64,000 nucleotides of DNA from an uncultured Lacinutrix sp. (GTDB lineage: Bacteria > Bacteroidota > Bacteroidia > Flavobacteriales > Flavobacteriaceae), in the NCBI RefSeq assembly GCF_947500325.1, contig NZ_CANMRQ010000001.1, forward strand, positions 540,156 through 604,155. Reading direction: 5' to 3'. Below the pieces are notes generated by a model. That model saw nothing but the letters and a program-made list of their open reading frames with translations. It had not been told where the DNA came from and made no database searches. Below, in pieces: positions 52,509 to 63,470 of this stretch (within the stretch, counting starts at the first letter, position 1; the number at the start of each line of letters is the position of its first letter). The position numbers and the translations under genes were made by a program.

Positions 52509-53189
52509 TTAAAACCTATAATATAATTTCAAATTTAAAGCAAAATTTATATTAAAGTTATTGCCAGTGTCTTCTATGTAGTTGTTAGTGCCAAACCAAT
52601 CACCATCATCATCATTAAACATAGTTTCTTGGGGGTTTACTACATTAGAATAACTTACATTTCTATTTCTAACACCTAATCCTATACTAGGATTTACACC
52701 TATGTATTTGCTAAAGTTAATAAATGCTCCAAAATTTAAGTTTCCACCAGTTTTTATTCTTTTATAATCTGCTTTATCATAACGAATGTTTTGACTGTTA
52801 TTATTAATGTTATAATTCTCGTTAAAAAAAGTGTCAGTATGATTTATGTAAAATAATTCGGCAGATAGATACATTTTCATTTTATAATTAGGGTTTAATA
52901 TATAATACACTTGCGGACGTATTTCCCATAATTTGTAATCTTTTTCTATGCGATTATAATCTACAATTGTGATATCATGATTTCCATAGCCAAGTTCAAG
53001 TCCAATTAACCATTTTTCATTAAGAGGTTTTGTATAGCCTATGTTCCATCTAGGAGTATAATCTATAATAGGGGATACTAAATTGAAAGTTAGCATTGAA
53101 CCTTGAGAGTTGGTTTTATTATCTTCTTGAGCTTGTAATAAAGAAATACTTATAGTAAGTATAAATAAGATAGAAAGTGTTTTTTTCAT
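52509..53189 (-). CDS. outer-membrane beta-barrel protein (about 20 kDa mature)
   Basis: Signal peptide ending SLLQAQ (residue 21), then alternating hydrophobic/polar strands over residues 30-226 (GYTKPLNEKWLIGLELGYG, LWEIRPQVYYILNP, MKMYLSAELFYINH, NFGAFINFSKYIGVNPSIGL) ending in a terminal Phe (LKLYYRF), as expected of a small outer-membrane barrel similar to DUF3575/OmpA-type porins. Role unknown. Convergent with glyS. Confidence 0.75.
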   Translation of the reverse strand: MKKTLSILFILTISISLLQAQEDNKTNSQGSMLTFNLVSPIIDYTPRWNIGYTKPLNEKWLIGLELGYGNHDITIVDYNRIEKDYKLWEIRPQVYYILNPNYKMKMYLSAELFYINHTDTFFNENYNINNNSQNIRYDKADYKRIKTGGNLNFGAFINFSKYIGVNPSIGLGVRNRNVSYSNVVNPQETMFNDDDGDWFGTNNYIEDTGNNFNINFALNLKLYYRF

Positions 53190-53260
53190 AGAATAATATC
53201 CTTATTGGTTTCTACTCTAAGATGTAATAATGGAGAAAAGGTTGCGTTAAATTATGTTAA

Positions 53261-56200
53261 TTAAAAATAGGCTTTCAATTGTATAGTACCAGTGTGTATG
53301 GTATTACTGGTCTCTGTTTTTCTGCCAAAATAATTAAGATTTAAATCTAGGTATTTTGTTATCTTTTGTTGTGCTAACAAACTCCATGTTAAGTTTCTTC
53401 CTGGTTGCAAACCTTCAAGCATTTGGTAACCTACGGGTGAATTTGAATTACCTTCAAAAGTGTTAGAAAATACATTGAATTCTCCCGAAATTGCAGATTT
53501 TACATTTGCATTAATAGCAAAAGACAAGCCATACTTTTGCTGTTGTAATGTTTCTAAGTCACCAATTGTATTTGCTTTATTACTGTATTGGTAGAAAACA
53601 TCAAAACGAATGTTGTCATTTAATAAATACGATAGTTTAGGATTGAAGCGCTCTTCATTAATTATGAAATTCTTTGTTACAAAATTTTCACTTTCACTTT
53701 CATTTTTATCAAAACCAGCTAAGAAATTAATAAGCCAGTTAGTCGCAAACTTATGATTAAAGTTTAGTTGATGACTTCTTAACGCATTAGCTATAAAACC
53801 AACGCTAAGTACATTTCTTGATTTGTTTTTTAAAAAGGTATAAGAAGTTGTGTAATATTGTTTGCCACGATTAAAAAATAAGACGTTTCTAAAATTTTGT
53901 TGCAAGCCTAACTGGTTATTTATATTGTTATCAAAAGGATTTAAATTAAAAGCATTGCCATTTCTTTTTTGCTTTCTGTCTATTAAAAAACTGGCTTGAT
54001 CATAAAAATGAGAAATAATCTTTTTCCCCTTATGTTTGCTATTTATCCAATCGCCCGGATTTAATGTTAGTGTTTGGCTAAATCTATTTTGATGTGTTTT
54101 TATAAATATTTGATTTGGCAGTAATACTCTAATATATTGTCCTTGATCTTGAAATTGAGCAATCTCAAACTCTTCTAATTCCTGTATGCCATTATTATTA
54201 TAGTCATTCCATGTGTAGGCACCTTGACCTGGTTCTACTTCTACATAAGTAAAATCTTGTTGAGGTAATGTGCCAGAGTTGGTTTCAAAAACAGTATTCC
54301 ATTGTATAAAATTCTGAAAGAATTGTTGGTTGTAAAGCAGCCTAGAATTTAAAGATTGTTCATCTTCTATAGCTTCGTCTTCACTTGTAAGTGTTCTATA
54401 GTTTACAAATAAAGACAAATTTGTCTTTACATTTTTTATTAATCGAGAATCTAAATAATAAGTATTAGAGCTATTTACTTTTTGTAATTGATTGTTTCTA
54501 ATACTATCGTTAACGCGATGTTTATAGCCTATTTCAACAAAAACATTGGTGCTGTCCCCAATACCTGTAAAGGCTTCATATGCTTTAAATTCTTGACTTA
54601 AGTCTGTTAGCTCTTGAGTTGTATTTTCTGTTTGTTTATTACTTTCGGCTGCAAGTCTTCCTCCTATCCAATATTTGTTAAAATTATATTTTGCTGAGTT
54701 ATATGTTCTAAAAAAAGTAGAGTTGGTTAGTGAAGCATTAGTATTTAAAATACTACTGTTGGATGCTATAGAGAGCTTTTCGTTTAAGAATAAATTTGCA
54801 GTTATACTGTGTTTATTTCCATTAAAATCATTAGAGAAATTAAGATGCTCAAATAAATATTTAGCGGTTCCTTTTTTATGATTAAAGACATTGGCTCCAC
54901 CAGAAAATAATAATTGATCTCCAAAAGAACCGTTCAAACCATTTGTAACAGATAAATCAATATTCCAATCACGATTAAATTCAGGGTTATATAAGCCTTC
55001 AATATTTCTAAATTCTTGTTGTATAAAATCGGTGTCAATAAAAGTATCAACATTCCAAAGGCTATCTTGTTTTATTAGAGACTGTTTTACATTAAGCTTA
55101 GCAGCTAAGCCATTATTATTGTTGTCATCTATACTAGAAAATAAATTGAGATCATTTTTACTACCTGCAACCTCAAAGGTTATAGCGGTTTTTTCTGATG
55201 GATTATAACTACCATTTACAACTGCAATTTGTAATTTTGTAGGAGCTACCAATTGCACTATTGGCTCAAAATTTCCTTGGGGAATGCCTAAAATTGGAGG
55301 GGTGTATTCATAAATAGTATTAATAGCGTTAATACTACTTATAATGTAATTTCCTTGGTTGTCGCCAACATTTGTGAAACGTACACTAAACAAAGTATCA
55401 TCAGGATTATTCGAAAATTCGAAAACTTCTACAGCTCCAATAATTACTTTTCTATAAAGAATTCTATTCTCATTAAAAACTTCTTCAACACTTGAAGGAG
55501 CAATCATTTGAGACATATCGTCTCCAGCATCATTTAAAATGGAGACTTGATCTGCAGATAAATTTTGTTGTAATGGGTTGTTTTTAGAATCGTTCTCTGA
55601 ATATACGGTAGCACCTATTTTAAAGGTGTCACTAGTATAATTACCACCACCATAGGCTACAATTCGAGAATAGTTTCGATCGCTATATTGATAATCAACT
55701 GTAATTCTCATTTCGGAAGTAATAGGAAACGTTGAATTAAAAATAATTTCACCGGCATTATAATCTATAATATAATCTTCATTTTCACCTCGATCTACAA
55801 CAATACCATTAACATAGACTGTTTCGCTACCAGAAACAATAAGAACAAATAATTCTCCATTAGGACCTTGCAGTTTGTAAGGGCCTTGGTTACCTTCTTG
55901 AGCCGTAAACTGACTAGTAGCAAATTGACCACGTACAATTGCTCCAGCTGCATATAAATTTGTTTGAGAATCATCTCCTAAATTGGCTTTTAAAGATAAG
56001 CCTTGTACTCGCTTAGAAAATGCAGAGAAGTAAGAATCATTATTTACTAAATCTATATCGCCAGCACGAACATTCCATTTATCACTAAAAATTTCAATAA
56101 ATACTTGATCAAATTCATCTAGTTTTTGAGAATATCCACTTTCTTGTAAAGGAATATTAGCATCTTGAATAGAAGCACGAAGAGAGACTTTATCACTTAA

Positions 56201-56695
56201 TTTTCCGGTAATTTGTAAATCTAATTCGCTATTTAAAACCGAATTTTGATTATTGCCAATGGTAACTCCACGAGAAATACTTCCGCTAGTAGTTAATCCA
56301 TCAAAAGGCGTAAAATTGTTTTTTTCACTAGGTTGAGAAATACGATAAATCTTATTGAGCTTATCATTGTTATCGAGAATGACAGCTTCGTCAAACTGCT
56401 GGTAGGTTTTAGTAAGAAAATGTGGGTATTTTAAATAATTAATAATAATAGAATCTGTTTCTACAGGTTTTTTAAAAGATAAAGTTGCTTTCGAGAAATC
56501 TACATCATAAAATGAAGAATCAATAGGAGTTTTGTCTTTTAAAGTAATCAAGAAGTCTTTAGAATTTATACTTACACTATCTATCACAATATCTTTAGCT
56601 AAAGCAACTGTTTTTTGCCTGTAGTTTGTGTTTTTGTCTTGTGCAAAAGCAAAATTCAAAAAAAGAAAAACAAAAAAAGTAATTGTGAATTTCAT
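53261..56695 (-). CDS. large conserved outer-membrane/surface beta protein
   Basis: A 1144-residue exported protein (signal peptide ending FAFAQ). An N-terminal region contains paired beta segments (FLITLKDKTPIDSSFYDV and ATLSFKKPVETDSIIINYLK). Then come a GNNQNSVLNSELDLQITGKL type strand and an inner-leaflet-like motif SRGVTIGNNQNS. The middle has YVNGIVVDRGENEDYIIDY and EIIFNSTFPITSEMRITVDY. The C-terminal 600 residues are barrel-like strands ending GTIQLKAYF. Proteins of this pattern are widespread single-copy genes in Bacteroidota; I cannot assign a function. It is not SprA, which is about twice as long. Confidence 0.7.
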   Translation of the reverse strand: MKFTITFFVFLFLNFAFAQDKNTNYRQKTVALAKDIVIDSVSINSKDFLITLKDKTPIDSSFYDVDFSKATLSFKKPVETDSIIINYLKYPHFLTKTYQQFDEAVILDNNDKLNKIYRISQPSEKNNFTPFDGLTTSGSISRGVTIGNNQNSVLNSELDLQITGKLSDKVSLRASIQDANIPLQESGYSQKLDEFDQVFIEIFSDKWNVRAGDIDLVNNDSYFSAFSKRVQGLSLKANLGDDSQTNLYAAGAIVRGQFATSQFTAQEGNQGPYKLQGPNGELFVLIVSGSETVYVNGIVVDRGENEDYIIDYNAGEIIFNSTFPITSEMRITVDYQYSDRNYSRIVAYGGGNYTSDTFKIGATVYSENDSKNNPLQQNLSADQVSILNDAGDDMSQMIAPSSVEEVFNENRILYRKVIIGAVEVFEFSNNPDDTLFSVRFTNVGDNQGNYIISSINAINTIYEYTPPILGIPQGNFEPIVQLVAPTKLQIAVVNGSYNPSEKTAITFEVAGSKNDLNLFSSIDDNNNNGLAAKLNVKQSLIKQDSLWNVDTFIDTDFIQQEFRNIEGLYNPEFNRDWNIDLSVTNGLNGSFGDQLLFSGGANVFNHKKGTAKYLFEHLNFSNDFNGNKHSITANLFLNEKLSIASNSSILNTNASLTNSTFFRTYNSAKYNFNKYWIGGRLAAESNKQTENTTQELTDLSQEFKAYEAFTGIGDSTNVFVEIGYKHRVNDSIRNNQLQKVNSSNTYYLDSRLIKNVKTNLSLFVNYRTLTSEDEAIEDEQSLNSRLLYNQQFFQNFIQWNTVFETNSGTLPQQDFTYVEVEPGQGAYTWNDYNNNGIQELEEFEIAQFQDQGQYIRVLLPNQIFIKTHQNRFSQTLTLNPGDWINSKHKGKKIISHFYDQASFLIDRKQKRNGNAFNLNPFDNNINNQLGLQQNFRNVLFFNRGKQYYTTSYTFLKNKSRNVLSVGFIANALRSHQLNFNHKFATNWLINFLAGFDKNESESENFVTKNFIINEERFNPKLSYLLNDNIRFDVFYQYSNKANTIGDLETLQQQKYGLSFAINANVKSAISGEFNVFSNTFEGNSNSPVGYQMLEGLQPGRNLTWSLLAQQKITKYLDLNLNYFGRKTETSNTIHTGTIQLKAYF

Positions 56696-56817
56696 ATAAT
56701 AGTTAAACTAAAAACAAAGCAATATATTTTGTTAATAGCTTTTCATTAAAATCAAAAGTATTTATACTGTAAAAGTAACGTATTATTTATTTTAGCTAAA
56801 ACAGAAATATAATAAGT

Positions 56818-57579
56818 ATGAAAATCATATCCTATAATGTTAACGGTATTAGAGCAGCACTAAAAAAAGATTTTATACAATGGCTTAATGGAGCTAATCC
56901 AGATGTTATTTGTTTACAGGAAATAAAAGCGATGAAAGAGCAATTAGACTTATCGGTTTTTGAAGAAGCAGGTTATAAATACCATTACTGGTATAGTGCC
57001 CAAAAAAAAGGTTATAGTGGTGTGGCAATTTTAAGTAAAATTGAACCTAATCATGTAGAATATGGGACAGGAATAGAAACTATGGATTTTGAAGGGAGAA
57101 ATCTTCGTGTAGATTTTGATGGTGTCTCGGTGATGAGTATGTATTTACCATCTGGAACAAATTTAGACCGTTTAGAGTTTAAGCTAAATTATATGGCAGA
57201 AATTCAAGAATATATAACCCATTTACGTGAGACCATTCCAAATTTAGTGGTTTGTGGTGATTATAATATTTGTCACGAAGCTATAGATATTCATAACCCA
57301 AAAATGAAAAATGTTTCAGGGTTTTTACCTGTAGAACGAGAATGGATAGGTAGTTTTATTGATAGTGGATTAGTAGATTCTTATCGTTATTTAAATCCAG
57401 AAAAAGTAGAGTATAGTTGGTGGAGTTATCGTGCTAATGCCAGAGCAAATAATAAAGGTTGGCGATTAGATTATGCAATGGTTACCAAACCACTACAAGA
57501 AAAAATAAAAAGAGCTGTTATTTTAACCGAAGCAAAACATAGTGATCATTGTCCTATTCTCTTAGAATTAGATGTTTAA
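56818..57579 (+). CDS. xth: exodeoxyribonuclease III
   Basis: Mg-dependent AP endonuclease and 3'-5' exonuclease of base excision repair. The endonuclease/exonuclease/phosphatase fold is shown by ISYNVNGIRAALKKDF at the start, the metal ligand Glu35 (CLQEIKAMK), GDYNICHEAIDIHNP with the Asp/Asn pair near residue 147, and the catalytic His244 in KHSDHCPILLEL. The 253-residue length is normal. Upstream bases 56696-56817 are AT-rich and lack an exact consensus promoter. Confidence 0.94.
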   Translation: MKIISYNVNGIRAALKKDFIQWLNGANPDVICLQEIKAMKEQLDLSVFEEAGYKYHYWYSAQKKGYSGVAILSKIEPNHVEYGTGIETMDFEGRNLRVDFDGVSVMSMYLPSGTNLDRLEFKLNYMAEIQEYITHLRETIPNLVVCGDYNICHEAIDIHNPKMKNVSGFLPVEREWIGSFIDSGLVDSYRYLNPEKVEYSWWSYRANARANNKGWRLDYAMVTKPLQEKIKRAVILTEAKHSDHCPILLELDV

Positions 57580-57618
57580 ACTTCAACATTTATTATATAC
57601 TTTATAAAAAATCATAAA

Positions 57619-58656
57619 ATGAAATACACAACATTACCAAATACAGATATAAAGGTTAGTAAAATATGTTTAGGCTCAATGACTTGGGGTAATCAAAACA
57701 CGGAAGAAGAAGGTCATGAGCAATTAAATTATGCATTTAATCAAGGTGTTAATTTTATTGATACTGCAGAATTATATCCCGTGCCAGCAACCGCAGAAAC
57801 GCAAGGCAGAACAAGTAAAATTATTGGGTCATGGTTAAAAAAAACTGGAAATAGAGAGAAAGTCATTTTAGCTTCTAAAATTGCAGGTCCAGGAGATTAT
57901 ACTGCTCATATTCGAACAACAGGATTTACAGGAAACTCAATAAAAAAAGCCATAGATGCCGAGTTAAAAAGATTGCAAACAGATTATATTGATTTATATC
58001 AATTACATTGGCCAGAACGAAACACAAATACCTTTGGTGTTAGAGATTATACGCATAATACAAATGATAAATGGCAAGATAATTTTAAGCAGGTTTTAGA
58101 GAGTTTAAATGAAGTAATAAAAGAAGGTAAAATACGTCATATTGGTTTGTCTAATGAAAAAGCATGGGGAACAATGCGTTATATAGAAGAATCTAAAAAA
58201 AATAACCTGCCAAGACCATCAACTATTCAAAATGCTTACTCTTTAATTAATAGAGTATATGAAGGCGATATGGCAGAGATTTCAATGAGAGAAAATATAG
58301 GCCTATTAGTATACTCTCCAATGGCTTTCGGTGTGCTTTCTGGAAAATATATTAAGAAAACTGCGGCAGATAATGCGAGATTAAAATTATTTCCAAGATT
58401 TGCAAGATATAGTAGTGAGCAATCTACAATAGCTACAAAGCAATATTTAGAATTAGCTGAGAAAAATAATATGTCTTTAGCTCAAATGTCATTAGCTTTT
58501 GTAAATCAGAGACCATTTGTAACCAGTAATATCATTGGAGCAACAAGTTTAGAGCAATTAAAAGAAAATATTGAAAGTATAAATATAAATTTAAATGAAA
58601 CGCTTTTAAAGGAGATAAATGAAATTCATTCGGTAATTCCTAATCCTGCTCCTTAA
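57619..58656 (+). CDS. aldo/keto reductase (Tas-like)
   Basis: NADPH-dependent oxidoreductase of the AKR superfamily, 345 residues. The catalytic tetrad reads Asp48 (FIDTAELYP), Tyr53, Lys87 (LASKIAGPG) and His130 (LYQLHWPERN). The C-terminal NADP-binding part has VYSPMAFGVLSGKY and SNIIGATSLEQLKENIES. It resembles the E. coli Tas protein group, including the long insertion after residue 135. It starts 39 bases after xth on the same strand and may be cotranscribed. The physiological substrate is not predictable. Confidence 0.9.
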   Translation: MKYTTLPNTDIKVSKICLGSMTWGNQNTEEEGHEQLNYAFNQGVNFIDTAELYPVPATAETQGRTSKIIGSWLKKTGNREKVILASKIAGPGDYTAHIRTTGFTGNSIKKAIDAELKRLQTDYIDLYQLHWPERNTNTFGVRDYTHNTNDKWQDNFKQVLESLNEVIKEGKIRHIGLSNEKAWGTMRYIEESKKNNLPRPSTIQNAYSLINRVYEGDMAEISMRENIGLLVYSPMAFGVLSGKYIKKTAADNARLKLFPRFARYSSEQSTIATKQYLELAEKNNMSLAQMSLAFVNQRPFVTSNIIGATSLEQLKENIESININLNETLLKEINEIHSVIPNPAP

Positions 58657-58832
58657 CCTTGTCGAATGAATGTTCGGTCTAAATTAACATATTTATAGTT
58701 CTATGATGTGTTTGTAATTTTATTATCATTTAATCGTTAATAAACGTACTTAGTCTATTAAAGTAATGTTAATTATTTAGCCATTGTATTTTTTTTTAGC
58801 TTAGAAAACTTTTTAATCTAATTAAAATAGCT

Positions 58833-61800
58833 ATGATGAAAAAAACTACACTTTTATTAACTTTAACGATGCTCTTTCTAGGGCTTCAAGTTAACGCACA
58901 AATTACTACGTTTCCTTATTCAGAAGATTTTGAAGCTGGAGATGGAGGTTGGACTGCAGATAATACAACAGCAGGAACATGGGCTTTAGGAGCCCCAACA
59001 GGTGGAATTATTAATTCTGCTGCCTCAGGCGCAAATGCTTGGGTTACAAATTTAACAGGAACATATAACGCAAATGAATCATCAACAGTAACAAGTCCTG
59101 TATTTGACTTTTCTGCTTTAAATGCACCAGGCATAGAATTTAGTATTTGGTGGAATTCAGAATTCAGTTGGGATGGTTTAGTTCTGCAATCTTCAATAGA
59201 TAGCGGAGCAAGTTGGCAAAATGTTGGAGCTGTTGGAGATCCCAACAATTGGTATACAGATGGAACAATAAATGGAAACCCTGGAGGTCAACAAGAAGGA
59301 TGGACAGGAAGGAATTCTAGTAATAATGGTTCAGGAGCATGGGTTGTAGCAAGGCACAATTTAATTGGGTTAAATACGCAAGCTAATGTAATATTACGTT
59401 TTGCATTTGGATCAGATGGTTCTGTTCAGGATGAAGGTGTTGCATTTGATAATATTACTGTCTTTGAAGTATCATGTCCAGAGCCAACAAATTTAACTTT
59501 TGTTAGTGCGACATCTGCAAGTGCAAATATTACATGGACAGCTGGAGGAGCAGAAACAAATTGGGAAGTGGCGGTTCAGCCTCAAGGTACTGGACAACCA
59601 ACTGGAGCAGGAACGGCTACAACTACAAATGCACCATATGTTGCTATGGGATTAACACCTGCAACAAATTATGAAGTTTATGTAAGATCTGATTGTGGAG
59701 GTGATTTTAGCCCTTGGATTGGTCCTTTAAACTTTATTACAGAATGTGTAACATTTACAGCTCCTTATACAGAAGATTTTGAAAATGCAGGAACTATTCC
59801 TGTATGTTGGGCCATGTCTGGAGGTGAAGACTGGCAGTTTAATATAGCAGGGCCAAATCACGTTGGTAACAATGGTGTTATAACCGGTGCTACAGCTTCA
59901 GGAAATTATTATGCAGTTGTAGATGCATCTGGAAATGATGGACCAACGATATTAGTATCTCCTTTAGTAGATGTAACGACGCTTACAACCCCAGCTTTAT
60001 CTTTTTATGAGATTAGCGATAATGAAGGTAATGCAAATTCTACTTTAGATGTAGAAGTATGGGATGGAGCCGCATGGAATCCAGTAGGAACTTATAATAC
60101 TAATACAGTAGGATGGGAATTAAAAGTAATAGATATTAGTACATTAACAATTACGGGAGATGTACAAGCAAGATTTACATTCTCAGAAACAGTTACTGGA
60201 GATTTTTATGATGATATTGCTATTGATGATGTTACTTTTGATGAGTTACCTACATGTGTTGTGCCTGGAGGTATTAATTTAACTAATATTGCTGGAACAT
60301 CTGCAGATCTTTCTTGGATGGCAGGTGGTGGAGAAACTGAATGGGAATATGTTGTACAAACTGCAGGTACAGGCTTACCAACAGGAGCAGGAACAGCTAC
60401 TACAACAACTACAATAAACTTAACTGGTTTAACTTTTGAAACAGATTATGAAGTGTATGTTAGATCAAATTGTGGAGCTAATGGATTTAGCGATTGGGCA
60501 GGTCCAGTTAATTTTACAACAACAGTTCAACTTAATTTCACAGTAGATTGTGCTGTAGGACCACAAAATTTTAATTACTGTTATGATAATAGTGATACCA
60601 ATGTATTTACATTTACTAGTACAGATGGAACACCATTAAATTTCACTATTAATTCAGGAAATGTTGAAAATAATTGGGATGAATTAGTTGTTTTTGATAC
60701 AGACGGAACTACAGATTTAAATGCTGCTACACCTTATGGAAACAATGGCGATGTAAGTGGCATTACATATCAATCAACTGGAGATACAATATCTTTTACA
60801 ATTACTTCAGATGGTTCTGTAAATTGTCAAGGAAGTGCTACTATTAACCCATTAGATATTACAGTATCGTGTGCAACATGTGTAAATCCTGTAGCAACTT
60901 ATGTTGTTGTTGATGATTGCGCTAACGGTGACCAATTCTTAGTGGATGTAGATATTACTTCTTTAGGGGATGCTATGTCTATTGGAATACAAGATAATCA
61001 AGGAAATCCAGCTGTTTCAGTTACAACAACAGGAGTTGTGCAGTTTGGACCATACCCTTTCTTAACAGACATTATATTTACAGTTAGTAATGAACAGGAT
61101 AGTAATTGTATAATTACAAGTTCTGCAATTCAATTAGCAGCTTGTCCACCAGATAATGATAATTGTATTGATGCTACAGTTGCTGTGGTTAATGATAGCT
61201 TTATTTGTGAAATGAGTACACCAGGAACATTAGTTGAAGCTACAGATTCTGGAGTGCCTACAGGTACTTGTACAGGTAATCCAGACGATGATGTTTGGTA
61301 TCAGTTTACTGCATTAAGCGAATTTCAATTAATTGCTTTAGCTAATTTAGCAGGCAGTAATACATTCAATATAGACCATGCATTATATGAAGGAACCTGT
61401 GGAACCTTAGTTGAATTAGCTTGTACATCAAACGATTTATCAAGTGTTACTCCGCAATTAGTTATAGGTAACACGTATTTTATTAGAGTGTTTTCTGGAG
61501 GAGGAAATCCTGAAACGACTACGTTCGATTTATGTATTACACCATATGTTGCTCCAACGAATATAGATTGTGTTACTACAGAAAATTTATGCCCTGGAAA
61601 TGGAGATTTATATACTTATAATACAATAGGAATAACACCTGGATTAGGTCAAATAGATTGTTTATTTACATCTCCAAATCCAACTTTTAGTATAATGGAA
61701 ATTGGAAGTACTGGAGATATAGCAATTGAAATGGTACAAAATACAGCCTTTGATGCAGCTGGAAACCCAATTGGAGCACAATTAGATGTCGATTTTGCAC

Positions 61801-63449
61801 TATGGGGGCCTTTTGCTCCGGGCGAAGATTTTTGCGGAACAGGAGATTTTCCTTCAACTCCAGTAGTTGGCTGTAGTTATTCAGCAGCACCTGTTGAAAA
61901 TTTCACAATAACTGGAGCAATACAAGGAGAGTTGTATGTTGTATTAATTACTAATTTTGCACAAGATCCTGGTATTATTCAGCTTAATCAAACAAACATA
62001 TCTAACCCTGGAGCAGGTACATTATCTGCAGACATTGAAGCAGAAATTGAAAGCCCTGATGCTGTATTTATAGATGATGATAGTGATCCTTCTACACCAA
62101 GTGTAGCTAATTTATGTGGATTTGATTCTATAACTTTAAATGTTAATTCTCCTTTTGCAGACACTTATGAATGGTCTCCTAATTGTATTTTTGACCCTTC
62201 ATTGAGTGGGCCATCTTTAACAATTACAGAATCTGGTTGTTACAGTGTTACGGCATATGATGATCAATGTATGGGCTTTGCAACGACTACAGTAATTGTT
62301 AACTTATATCAAGAGGCAATAGTTGATGTTGTTCCTGCCGATGAGATAACTATTGTAACATGTGATGATGAGTCTGGTGATGGTATTGAGGAATTTGACT
62401 TTAGTGGTTTATCAAGTATTATTTTAAGTGATCCTGGGCAAAACCCAGCAGACTTTTCAGTGACATATCATGAGACACTTAATGATGCTCAAACTGGAAT
62501 GAGTGCTATAACATTCCCATATTCTGCTACAGATGGAACAATAATTTATGTTAGAGTAGAAGATGTTGATTCTGTAGGAACGGGATCTGGTTGTGCGAGC
62601 ACAAATACTTCGTTTACTTTATCTGTTTTAGGAGCGCTTCCTACAATAACAGGTGTTCAAGATTTAATTTTGTGTGACGATGCTACAAGAGATGGTGTTG
62701 AAGCTTTTGATCTTGAATTAAATACACCAAATATTCTTAATGGTCAAGATCCAACAGTGTTTGCTGTTTCATATCACACAACTTTAGATGATGCAACTAT
62801 GGGAGTAGGAGCCTTAGTATCTCCTTATGATAATATATCTAATCCACAGACAATTTATGCTAGAATTGAAAATACTGCAGCTACAGATTGTTTTAAAACA
62901 ACGTCATTTGATATTATTGTTAACGATATTCCTGTAACTTCATTTACTCCAGATTTTGATTATGAAGTCTGTCCAAATGCTACAGTTCCAATTATAGTAA
63001 CAGCAACAGCAGACAACTATATGGAATCTAATGTTACTATTGCATGGTATAATGAAGGTGTTTTAGTGCCAGGACAAACAGATTTAAGTATCGATAATGT
63101 ATTAACAGCAGGTACTTATACTATAGAAGTAATGTTTAATGATACTGGTTGTGTATCTACTGAAGATATTGTGATAGTTGAGTTAGAGACTTGTGTAATA
63201 CCACAAGGTATTTCGCCAAATGGCGATGGCTTAAATGAGACTTTCGATGTTAGTAGTTATGATGTACAAAATCTAAAAGTATTTAACAGAAATGGTCGTT
63301 TAGTATACGAGAAAGACAATTATACAAATGAGTGGCATGGTCAGTCTCAAGATGGCGATGAATTACCAGTAGGTACTTATTATTATGTGATGAACTATCA
63401 AGGTAATAAGACCAAAGCTGCATGGGTATATATTAATAGAGCTAACTAA
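58833..63449 (+). CDS. T9SS type B surface protein with FN3 and MAM-like domains
   Basis: A 1538-residue exported protein (signal peptide ending QVNAQ). An N-terminal jelly-roll (MAM-like) domain starts PYSEDFEAGDGGW. FN3 repeats lie near residues 214-300 and 478-565 (NLTFVSATSASANITWTAGG; GINLTNIAGTSADLSWMAGG), with a second MAM-like domain between them. Then come a CUB-like stretch, a pre-peptidase-like NDNCIDATVAV domain, and bacterial Ig-like repeats. Residues about 1455-1538 (GISPNGDGLNETFDV to GNKTKAAWVYINRAN) are the gliding-motility CHU_C/T9SS type B sorting domain. A likely secreted adhesin; the next gene is its probable PorP/SprF partner, 21 bases away. Confidence 0.88.
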   Translation: MMKKTTLLLTLTMLFLGLQVNAQITTFPYSEDFEAGDGGWTADNTTAGTWALGAPTGGIINSAASGANAWVTNLTGTYNANESSTVTSPVFDFSALNAPGIEFSIWWNSEFSWDGLVLQSSIDSGASWQNVGAVGDPNNWYTDGTINGNPGGQQEGWTGRNSSNNGSGAWVVARHNLIGLNTQANVILRFAFGSDGSVQDEGVAFDNITVFEVSCPEPTNLTFVSATSASANITWTAGGAETNWEVAVQPQGTGQPTGAGTATTTNAPYVAMGLTPATNYEVYVRSDCGGDFSPWIGPLNFITECVTFTAPYTEDFENAGTIPVCWAMSGGEDWQFNIAGPNHVGNNGVITGATASGNYYAVVDASGNDGPTILVSPLVDVTTLTTPALSFYEISDNEGNANSTLDVEVWDGAAWNPVGTYNTNTVGWELKVIDISTLTITGDVQARFTFSETVTGDFYDDIAIDDVTFDELPTCVVPGGINLTNIAGTSADLSWMAGGGETEWEYVVQTAGTGLPTGAGTATTTTTINLTGLTFETDYEVYVRSNCGANGFSDWAGPVNFTTTVQLNFTVDCAVGPQNFNYCYDNSDTNVFTFTSTDGTPLNFTINSGNVENNWDELVVFDTDGTTDLNAATPYGNNGDVSGITYQSTGDTISFTITSDGSVNCQGSATINPLDITVSCATCVNPVATYVVVDDCANGDQFLVDVDITSLGDAMSIGIQDNQGNPAVSVTTTGVVQFGPYPFLTDIIFTVSNEQDSNCIITSSAIQLAACPPDNDNCIDATVAVVNDSFICEMSTPGTLVEATDSGVPTGTCTGNPDDDVWYQFTALSEFQLIALANLAGSNTFNIDHALYEGTCGTLVELACTSNDLSSVTPQLVIGNTYFIRVFSGGGNPETTTFDLCITPYVAPTNIDCVTTENLCPGNGDLYTYNTIGITPGLGQIDCLFTSPNPTFSIMEIGSTGDIAIEMVQNTAFDAAGNPIGAQLDVDFALWGPFAPGEDFCGTGDFPSTPVVGCSYSAAPVENFTITGAIQGELYVVLITNFAQDPGIIQLNQTNISNPGAGTLSADIEAEIESPDAVFIDDDSDPSTPSVANLCGFDSITLNVNSPFADTYEWSPNCIFDPSLSGPSLTITESGCYSVTAYDDQCMGFATTTVIVNLYQEAIVDVVPADEITIVTCDDESGDGIEEFDFSGLSSIILSDPGQNPADFSVTYHETLNDAQTGMSAITFPYSATDGTIIYVRVEDVDSVGTGSGCASTNTSFTLSVLGALPTITGVQDLILCDDATRDGVEAFDLELNTPNILNGQDPTVFAVSYHTTLDDATMGVGALVSPYDNISNPQTIYARIENTAATDCFKTTSFDIIVNDIPVTSFTPDFDYEVCPNATVPIIVTATADNYMESNVTIAWYNEGVLVPGQTDLSIDNVLTAGTYTIEVMFNDTGCVSTEDIVIVELETCVIPQGISPNGDGLNETFDVSSYDVQNLKVFNRNGRLVYEKDNYTNEWHGQSQDGDELPVGTYYYVMNYQGNKTKAAWVYINRAN

Positions 63450-63470
63450 AAAAAACCAACATAAAACCAA

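Noticed and set aside
59500..60530. Repeated FN3 segments as a mobile or CRISPR-like repeat
   Set aside because: The repetition is at the protein level (two FN3 domains) within one reading frame and has no spacer structure.
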